DNA from: Prevotellaceae bacterium
Lineage (GTDB): Bacteria > Bacteroidota > Bacteroidia > Bacteroidales > UBA932
Length of the DNA stretch: 64,000 nt
NCBI GenBank assembly: GCA_031258195.1
Contig: JAIRNF010000039.1
Span: 62,001-126,000, forward strand
Direction: 5' to 3'
The translations under genes and the position numbers were made by a program. Positions 18,605 through 26,218 of this stretch are shown here, piece after piece. The number at the start of each line of letters is the position of its first letter. Positions within the stretch are counted from its first letter, which is position 1. The notes beneath the pieces were generated by a model. The model was not told where the DNA came from. It did no database searches and worked only from the letters and a program-made list of their open reading frames with translations.

Positions 18605-20884
18605 TTATAGTAGCTGACCTAATGTCAGCCTGATGCCCATGTAAAACTTACGTCCCATCAATGGTCCCCAAACGGTGCTTGCGTCAAATTGTGTGCCAAA
18701 TGGGTTTTGTGGATCGATAATAGGATTTTTTTGTGTATAGTTACCAATATTTTCAGCGCCAACATATATGTCTAAGCGTTTGAATTTTCGGGTTACTTGT
18801 GCGTAAAACATAGGGTAAACTTCAGAGTAGGTGGAACTATCCATATTTCCATCTCTTGTGGGTATGCGACTTTTTCCGTTTAGCTGAGCCGTAAAATCAA
18901 ACTTCCATTTCTCAAACCTTGTTGCGTAGGCAAGGTTGATAAGCCCCTTATATCTATCTATTAAAGGTTTTTCAACCTTTCCATGGCTTACCGTTATTTT
19001 AGTATCCGTATAACGGAAGGTTGCAAATATGGTAAACCGTTCGATAGGATCGATGCTAAAATCAATCTGAAAAGCGTTTGCATAGGAGTCCCCATCGAGA
19101 TTGTAAACGTATATACCGAAGGCATCATGTTCCGTATCTACTACCACCTGATTACGAAAATCGCTTCGGAAGGCATCTATGCTAAACATGGCTGTACGCG
19201 TTCCGCTCAACGGAAATGTCTGAGTAAAGCTTAGTCCGTATGTCCGCGCCTCTTCCATTTTTAAATCGTTAGGATTTACGACCAGCTGGCGAGAGTTTGC
19301 CAAAATTCCCATATTATCAGGAATAACATATGCCGAACGGTAGCCCCTGCCTACTGATGCGCGGAAAGACGAGTTCTCGAGAAAGTTATACTTTAAGTGC
19401 GCGCGCGGTGTAAACAACGATCCGTAAACATTATTGTAATCGTAGCGTGCGCCGATAATTACGTTTAAATGTTCGCCGGGGCTGTAAGTATATTCGGCAA
19501 ATGTACCTACCGTACTTTCATCTCTGCCAAAATCTATCGTTTGTCCGGCATTATATAGCATCAACCTATCGTTATATAGCGCGCTCAGCTTATCATACTT
19601 ATAGCTTGCTCCCACGGAGTATTTGTGTTGACCGTTGCCGCCAAAAAACGACTGAAAAATAAGATTTGTAAATAAGCCGCTTTCATTTCCATTGAAAAAC
19701 TTTCCTGTTCCGTTTGGTCGTATGCTTCCATACCTTGCATCCTCATCGTGATAGTGGTAGCTCGCTATCCATCCAAGGCTACTTGCTTTTCCATTAAAAG
19801 GAATACCTAACTTGGCGTAGGCGTTAAAGTGGCGGTTATCTATCCGGGTTTCATATAAAGGTGTGATACCCATTTCTCCATGAGATACTTGACCACCCTC
19901 TCTTCTTTCGTCAAGAAAGCCAAGCCCGAAACGCAGCTGCCAATCGTTCTTCATTTTATATAGCCAACGATTTCCGACATTTAGCTGGCGTACTTTTGGC
20001 AGATCTGCAAAAGAATCGTCGTTATCGTCGTGTAGCTTCGTGTCTGCCGAGCCATGAGCAAATACTACGGTACTAAGTCTTTCGTTGAATTGCGCCGCTG
20101 ATATGGCGTTTGCTTCGAAACGCTCCTCGCTCGATGCGAAGAGGTTTAGGAATAGAGGGTTGCTTCTGTCGGGTTTGCGATGCTCCATATTTATCTGTCC
20201 GGCAATCGACTCGTATCCGTTAATTACTGATGTTGTACCTTTTGAAATCTGAATACTTTCTAGCCAAGGTCCGGGTGTATAGCTTAATCCATATGTAGAA
20301 GCAAGACCAATAGATGTAGGAATATTCTCGTCAAGCATCTGAGTGTACGTTCCGGCTAGGCCAAGCATACGAATTTGGCGCGCACCCGATACGGCATCGC
20401 TATATCCAACCGATATGGTTGCTGTATTTTCAAAGCTTTCTGCCAAATTACAGCAAGCCATTTTACTTAAGCCCTCCATTGTTATTACTTCGGATTTAAC
20501 GGACGCCAGTTTGGAAATAAAGCCGCCTCGCTTACGTCCGGCTACATTTGCGCCCTCCAACATCATTCCCTCGTTAAGTATAAAAGTTACCTCTTCGACA
20601 TCGGAAGCTATATCTAGCGTATCACTGGTATAACCGGTAAGCGATGCAACTAGCTTGGCGTTTTGGGTAGATAGTCTTTCTATCGAAAATGCGCCTTTTT
20701 CGTTAGTCATTACGACTGTACTTGATCCCGCCCAATAAACACTGGCAAATTCCAAGGGTTGTTGTTTTTCCGAATTACTAAACGAGAAAACCTTACCGGT
20801 AATTTTAGGAGGGACAGCTGCCGCAACAGCCGGTATAAAAAATAGAACTAATAGATATTTTAAAAACGTATAAAGTGTTTTCAT
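18605..20884 (-). CDS. TonB-dependent receptor with N-terminal carboxypeptidase-regulatory-like domain
   Basis: Plug/barrel features ('QIRMLGLAGTYTQMLDENIPTS', 'GYESIAGQINMEHRKPD', C-terminal 'MGRKFYMGIRLTLGQLL'). Confidence 0.9.
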   Translation of the reverse strand: MKTLYTFLKYLLVLFFIPAVAAAVPPKITGKVFSFSNSEKQQPLEFASVYWAGSSTVVMTNEKGAFSIERLSTQNAKLVASLTGYTSDTLDIASDVEEVTFILNEGMMLEGANVAGRKRGGFISKLASVKSEVITMEGLSKMACCNLAESFENTATISVGYSDAVSGARQIRMLGLAGTYTQMLDENIPTSIGLASTYGLSYTPGPWLESIQISKGTTSVINGYESIAGQINMEHRKPDRSNPLFLNLFASSEERFEANAISAAQFNERLSTVVFAHGSADTKLHDDNDDSFADLPKVRQLNVGNRWLYKMKNDWQLRFGLGFLDERREGGQVSHGEMGITPLYETRIDNRHFNAYAKLGIPFNGKASSLGWIASYHYHDEDARYGSIRPNGTGKFFNGNESGLFTNLIFQSFFGGNGQHKYSVGASYKYDKLSALYNDRLMLYNAGQTIDFGRDESTVGTFAEYTYSPGEHLNVIIGARYDYNNVYGSLFTPRAHLKYNFLENSSFRASVGRGYRSAYVIPDNMGILANSRQLVVNPNDLKMEEARTYGLSFTQTFPLSGTRTAMFSIDAFRSDFRNQVVVDTEHDAFGIYVYNLDGDSYANAFQIDFSIDPIERFTIFATFRYTDTKITVSHGKVEKPLIDRYKGLINLAYATRFEKWKFDFTAQLNGKSRIPTRDGNMDSSTYSEVYPMFYAQVTRKFKRLDIYVGAENIGNYTQKNPIIDPQNPFGTQFDASTVWGPLMGRKFYMGIRLTLGQLL

Positions 20885-20965
20885 AATATATGCTTACAAT
20901 AATACAATATAATGCTTGCTGTTATATAGTACAGCAAATTGAAGTATGGCATTAGCCTTATTGCA

Positions 20966-21415
20966 TCATAAACGTAAGCAGGAATGTTGATAGATGATCG
21001 GTATTTTTTGGGGAGTAACATGCCGGTCTAGCGTGCCAGCCAAGGTATTGGGGTGTATAGGTTGATCTATTTCGGCGGCTAAAGCCAGAAGTATAAGTTG
21101 TATAAAATCGGCTGACAAAATATTCAACCTCACTTGCTCTGGTTGATGTTCGGTGGTTAGCGATGCTGTTTCGCTAGTACAGCACGGCTTTTTACTGATA
21201 TGTATGCTCTGTGTGTGCTGATAGTCTTGTATTTGAAAGCGACATATTTTCTTTTGTTTCTTTTCGCACTTATGCTCGGCTTTGCTATCCAAGATTGTTA
21301 TCTGCTTGCTATGTGTACAGGTACATGCATATACTGTTATACCAAATGAGCTGAATAGGTATAACAAGCACAGCGCAAGCGTTATAAACTTAAATATTTT
21401 TAGCCGACTTTTCAT
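20966..21415 (-). CDS. Small Cys/His-rich membrane-anchored protein, metal-module associated (HYC_CC_PP-like)
   Basis: Start chosen at internal Met (MKSRLKIFKFITLALCLLYLFSS signal); 'ACTCTHSKQ', 'KPCCTSE' motifs; upstream of TonB receptor + HMA gene. Confidence 0.6.
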   Translation of the reverse strand: MKSRLKIFKFITLALCLLYLFSSFGITVYACTCTHSKQITILDSKAEHKCEKKQKKICRFQIQDYQHTQSIHISKKPCCTSETASLTTEHQPEQVRLNILSADFIQLILLALAAEIDQPIHPNTLAGTLDRHVTPQKIPIIYQHSCLRL

Positions 21416-21714
21416 TTTAATTAGATACAAAGATACTAATTTCTTGAACGGATTTAAATTTTGTTTAAGAAAGATTAGCTGTTCGATTTTTGTCTCTTTT
21501 TCCGAAAAAATCCGAGGAATCGTTTTTCTATTTTCATGTATCAGCGTGTGCCAAAGCAAGTTTAACAATTTGAGTCTAAACAACCCGAGTGCTTTTTGTG
21601 TTTATATATTTGACATAAGCTAAAAGGTGATTTAAAAAAACGAGGGGTAAATTATTGAATTGTGAGGCGTACTACCGACATGAAGATTGATTTACTAACT
21701 AATACGACATAACA

Positions 21715-22086
21715 GTGAAAGCAAAAGACATTATTCAGTACGAAGTATCTAACCAAGACACCATTCTGTTGATTGTAAATAAATCGGTATGTAGAGTATT
21801 TGAAACTTCTGCCTATTGGTTGAGTAAGCATATACCAATGGATAAATTGTATAACAAATACTCCAGAAGCCTTGACACGAGGATGATATACGCGTGGTTC
21901 TCTGTTCGTAGGCTTAATAAGGTATTAGACGAGTTACATGCAAAAGGCTTTCATCCTGTTGCTCGTAAAGAGGGGTATATCGTTCTTAAAAAAGAAGGCG
22001 CAAAACCAGACGACTATGATGAATGGAGAGAACGGGTGTATGATGGCGTTATGGTGAATCAGGTTTATATAATGGAAGAAGCGTAA
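21715..22086 (+). CDS. Hypothetical protein
   Basis: 123 aa ORF, GTG start, ends just before a strong terminator hairpin; no family recognised. Confidence 0.55.
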   Translation: MKAKDIIQYEVSNQDTILLIVNKSVCRVFETSAYWLSKHIPMDKLYNKYSRSLDTRMIYAWFSVRRLNKVLDELHAKGFHPVARKEGYIVLKKEGAKPDDYDEWRERVYDGVMVNQVYIMEEA

Positions 22087-22101
22087 AGCAGAAATTAAGC
22101 T

Positions 22102-22142
22102 TATAATGCGGGGGAAGAGAAGACTCTCTTCCCCGCATTATA
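22102..22142. terminator. Bidirectional hairpin terminator between convergent genes
   Basis: tataatgcgggggaagaga ... tctcttccccgcattata, near-perfect stem with one bulged G. Confidence 0.85.
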
Positions 22143-22928
22143 TTATAGCTCTATATCGCCTTGCATATAGGTTATTGCTTGTCCTTTCAGCAATACGCGG
22201 TTGTCTTTTAGCTCGCACAAGAGCTTTCCGATTCTATCGGATAGCTGCATTGCGCTTAGCCGCGTCTTACCTAAACGCTCCGCCCAGAAAGGTGTAAGGC
22301 TACAATGGGCAGAACCTGTTACCGGGTCTTCAAATATACTAGCCCGAGGGGTAAAAAATCGAGATACGAAATCAACATTCTCTCCTTGTGCCGTGACGAT
22401 TACACCACCCGGATCAATATTGATAAGGTTAAATTTTTCACGATCGGGTTTTATTTGTCGTATATCATCTTCACTGTCATATACGAGGACATAATCGCGC
22501 GCTTTATAGATTTCTTTGGGCTTAATATTGAGTCCATCCATAAGTTCGTCTGGCAAAATTGCCGGAGACGGCATTCGTGATGGAAAATCAAGTATCAGCA
22601 TACTACCTTCACGTTTTACGGCGAGCAATCCCGACTGCGTATTGAACGATATGCTAGCTTTACTATGCTGCATGTGATTAAATAGAACATGGGCTGTAGC
22701 TAGCGTTGCATGTCCGCATAAATCCATTTCAATATCGGGCGTAAACCACCGTAAGTGGTAGCTATCGCCGTTTGGGATAAAAAATGCTGTTTCCGGCACG
22801 GCATTCTCAGCAGCAATAAGCATTAGTTGCTCATCAGGAAACCATTTATCTAATGGTACAACACACGCCGGATTTCCACCGAACAGCTTATCGGTAAACG
22901 CGTCGACTTGGTAAATAGGGTAGGGCAT
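22143..22928 (-). CDS. PhzF family isomerase/epimerase
   Basis: 'YQVDAFTDKLFGGNPACVV', 'MDLCGHATLATAHVLF', 'FEDPVTGSAHCSLTPFWAERLGK'; start at MPYPIYQ preferred. Confidence 0.93.
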   Translation of the reverse strand: MPYPIYQVDAFTDKLFGGNPACVVPLDKWFPDEQLMLIAAENAVPETAFFIPNGDSYHLRWFTPDIEMDLCGHATLATAHVLFNHMQHSKASISFNTQSGLLAVKREGSMLILDFPSRMPSPAILPDELMDGLNIKPKEIYKARDYVLVYDSEDDIRQIKPDREKFNLINIDPGGVIVTAQGENVDFVSRFFTPRASIFEDPVTGSAHCSLTPFWAERLGKTRLSAMQLSDRIGKLLCELKDNRVLLKGQAITYMQGDIEL

Positions 22929-23157
22929 AGTACTTAGCTGTTTAGATTTTTTATTTATTGTCAATCGGATACAAATTTGTATTTTTGCTGTGCTAATCTA
23001 ATTGGCGCAAGCATAGATGTAACTACATGCTACTTCGATTAATCGAAACGATTTATATCTCATCGTTCATTCTTCCTTGCGGAACAAGCTTATTGTAAAG
23101 AATTGCTATTGCGGGGAAGACTCTCTGGTATTGTTTCATGTGCTAAAATACTAAAAA

Positions 23158-23488
23158 ATGGCTTGGATTTTATTAATTCTTGGAGGATTGTTCGAAGTTG
23201 GTTTTACAACTTGCTTAGGTAAGGTGAAAGAAACAAGCGGAACAGAATCTATTTTTTGGTTTTTTGGTAAGCTGCGGCTTAAGCATGTACTTACTTTATA
23301 AAGCGACATCATTACAAACCGGACATATACCTATGGGTACAGTTTATGCTATATGGGCTGGTATTGGGGCCGTTGGTACGGCATTAATGGGTACGATAAT
23401 TTTTAAAGAACCTACAGATTTTTGGCGTATCTTCTTTATTTTTACGCTTATTGCTTCTATCGTAGGGCTAAAGTTTGTATCGCATTAG
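23158..23488 (+). pseudogene. SMR-family transporter (SugE/Gdx-like), frameshifted
   Basis: MAWILLILGGLFEVGFTTCLGKVKETSGTESIFWF[shift]LVSCGLSMYLLYKATSLQTGHIPMGTVYAIWAGIGAVGTALMGTIIFKEP...; shift at T6 tract 23260-23265. Confidence 0.85.
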
Positions 23489-23561
23489 GAATTTAATAAT
23501 ATGAAAATATGCTAATGTAAAAATGGCATTAATACATTTTTGTATTACCAAATTATTACAT

Positions 23562-24294
23562 TTATTCAACCTTATGCCTGCCTGCGCTCAGAAAAGTGAT
23601 GCTAGGCAAGATTTTGTTTTGCTCAAAGTGGTCGTAAACAGCCTTAAGCTCGTCCCATAGTTTTAGCTTGTCGGTGTCGTTTTTATATATGGTTTTCAGC
23701 TCTTGCGGCTTGCTATCGAAAGATTGTTACGGGTATTAGTGTGTTATTATTCTTGGCTTCTACGCAATATACGTATAGCTCTTTAATCTTATCGTCGGTA
23801 ATAGGTATGCAGCCTATTGTAGCACAGTCGCCATGAATAAAGATATCTCCTCCCGGCTTACCTTTAACGCCTAATACTTGGTCTGATTTATTGGGGTAAC
23901 TTATACCTAACGAAAGGTAAAAGTTGCTGTACGGATTAAAACGATCTATACGGTAGAATCCTTCCGGCACTTGCCTATCGCCTTGCTTACGCCTAGTACC
24001 TAGCGCGCCGGATAGCGAGCGGAATTTATAGGTTTTTATTAGCGTGTATTTTTCGTCGTTCTTATTCTTAGCCCAAACTTGTAGCTCTTTTTCTTGTTTA
24101 AACGTACGAAGGTGTGGCTGAAGCGTGCTGGCTTTGATGCCGTTGTCGGCTAAGCTCTTTTCTGCCACCTTTTCTTTATCAGCATAAGCTTGCCTTACAC
24201 GCGGATATTTTTTCTGCCGCTCTTTAAATGACGATTGAGCGGCAACAAATGTGAAGTTAAGCAGTAGTATAGCTATCATGGCTACTTTCTTCAT
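23562..24294 (-). pseudogene. YafK-like L,D-transpeptidase, C-terminal frameshift
   Basis: 'IFIHGDCATIGCIPITDDKI' YkuD/YafK motif; ORF stops at IFR*, but the alternate frame continues DSKPQELKTIYKNDTDKLKLWDELKAVYDHFEQNKILPSITFLSAGRHKVE*. Confidence 0.85.
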
Positions 24295-24311
24295 AAAGAA
24301 AATATGGCTAT

Positions 24312-24838
24312 TTACTCTAACATAAGAAGAGCTTCATTTATTTGTTTTGAGCAATATAAAAAGTTACCCTCTACATTAGAATGAATGGATAAGAAACGAA
24401 ATAGTCTTGTCTCTTTAAATTTGTTATCAGAAGTAAGATCCGCTTCATCTAAAAGGACATTATATAACTCTTCCAACTTTTTACTCATATATGTATCTCT
24501 GGAAGATATGGCGTCTTCTAATGAAGCGTATGATTCTAAGATGGATTCCATCAGCACTTCGTTCTTTATTAACCGCATCGCCCCAGATGTTTTCAGCATT
24601 TCGAACGCGCTTGTTTTGTATGTATTTCCAATAACATAGCCGATAATATCGTTATAGCCGACTAGGCTATCTGGTTCTAAACTTTTTTTTTTCTCGAGCC
24701 TAAATATCTGCTGAAGCTTGCTGTTTTAGTGTAAAAAGCAATGTCTTCTTGCATAAGTTCAAGGTTACTCTTCAACTCTAATTTAACAACATTCAAATAG
24801 CGTTTTGAAGTTTTTCTTTTAGTCGTATTTTCTTCCAT
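24312..24838 (-). pseudogene. Hypothetical protein, frameshifted
   Basis: Joined reading MEENTTKRKTSKRYLNVVKLELKSNLELMQEDIAFYTK[shift]NSKLQQIFRLEKKKSLEPDSLVGYNDIIGYVIGNTYKTSAFEMLKTSGAMRLIKNEVL... Confidence 0.65.
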
Positions 24839-24881
24839 TTCTTTTTTCTGATTATTGTTTACGTAAGTTAGGGTAGTGGTT

Positions 24882-26159
24882 TTAAACGGCTTTATTTTCC
24901 GAAGTTATCTTCACTAAAACCTTATCTATACGGGCGCCATCCATGTCAACAACCTCAAACTCAAAGTTGAGCCAGCTAAGTTTTTCTCCCGTTGACGGTA
25001 CATGCTTTAGCTTTTCTAATATTAGTCCGCTAAGTGTATTGAACGGATAGTCGGGATATAGCGATTGTAGATCGTAGTAGCTTAGGAAATCGTAGAAAGA
25101 GTATTGTCCGTCTATAAGTACACTTCCATCGTCGCGAGTGATAGGTTGCTTTCTATCCTCGTCTATTTCGCCTACTAAAGCTTCTAAGATATCGTTCATA
25201 GTAACCAAGCCGTTTATGCTGCCGTAGTCGTCGGTAACAAAGGCGTAGTGCATTTTCGACTTTTTAAGCTGCCCCAGCACGCTGTAAACGCTTTGCCCTT
25301 CATGTAAAAACGGTGCTTTTCGGATATATTTGGTAAGGTAAAAATCTTTTCGGTCGATATTTAAAAAAAGATGCTTGAGGTAAACAATGCCGAGCAGGTT
25401 ATCCAAGTTTTTGTCGGCAACAGGATATACATAGTGTATGCCGTCTGTTACCTTTTTCTTTATATCATCTACGGTATCGTCTATATCTATCCATACCAAC
25501 TCGCCGCGGTGGGTTGCCAGCGATCCGATTTTTCTATCGCCTAAAAAGAAAACGCGCTCTACTATATCCTGTTCAACCTCTTGTACCTCGCCTCCTTCGG
25601 TACCTTCTTGTACAATAGCTTTAATCTCTTCTTCGGTAACTCTGTTGTCGTCTGATTTTTTAATTCTCAATACCTTTATTACAAGGCTGGTTGATGCTGA
25701 TAGCAGCCAAATAAACGGAGCCGTAATTTTGGAAAGTATATTCATCGATCCGGCTACTACGCGCGATATCGCTTCAGGGTTGGTCATACCAATTCGTTTA
25801 GGAACGAGCTCACCCAAAACTAATGTAAGATATGTAATAACGATAAGAATAATAGCGGCAGCAAGAATATGAGCATATGGGCGAGTCAGATCGAATTGTG
25901 AAAGAAAAACCTCCAGCTTTGCGCTAAAACTTTTACCGCTATACATCCCCATAAACACACCGATTAGCGTAATACCTATTTGAATTGTAGATAGAAAACG
26001 ATCGGGAGAGTTTGCTAATTTAAGAGCGCGTTGTGCGTTCTTATGTCCCTTTTTCGCGGCGTTTTCAAGGCGTACCTTTCGCGCCGATACCAATGCTATC
26101 TCGGACATTGAGAAAATGCCGTTTAAAATTATCAGAACAATTATAATAATAAATTCCAT
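24882..26159 (-). CDS. HlyC/CorC (CNNM) family transporter: DUF21 + CBS pair + transporter-associated domain
   Basis: 'ILNGIFSMSEIALVSARKVRLENAAKKG', 'HYAFVTDDYGSINGLVTMNDILEALVGEI'. Confidence 0.93.
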   Translation of the reverse strand: MEFIIIIVLIILNGIFSMSEIALVSARKVRLENAAKKGHKNAQRALKLANSPDRFLSTIQIGITLIGVFMGMYSGKSFSAKLEVFLSQFDLTRPYAHILAAAIILIVITYLTLVLGELVPKRIGMTNPEAISRVVAGSMNILSKITAPFIWLLSASTSLVIKVLRIKKSDDNRVTEEEIKAIVQEGTEGGEVQEVEQDIVERVFFLGDRKIGSLATHRGELVWIDIDDTVDDIKKKVTDGIHYVYPVADKNLDNLLGIVYLKHLFLNIDRKDFYLTKYIRKAPFLHEGQSVYSVLGQLKKSKMHYAFVTDDYGSINGLVTMNDILEALVGEIDEDRKQPITRDDGSVLIDGQYSFYDFLSYYDLQSLYPDYPFNTLSGLILEKLKHVPSTGEKLSWLNFEFEVVDMDGARIDKVLVKITSENKAV

Positions 26160-26218
26160 AGAATGATATTCGTGATATGCAAGTAGCTGTTCGGTATAAC
26201 AAAGATATATCTGAATAG

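Noticed and set aside
23000-23157. Possible guanidine riboswitch upstream of the SMR (SugE/Gdx-like) gene
   Set aside because: No recognisable ykkC or mini-ykkC (ACGR hairpin pair) motif by eye; a covariance-model search would be needed.
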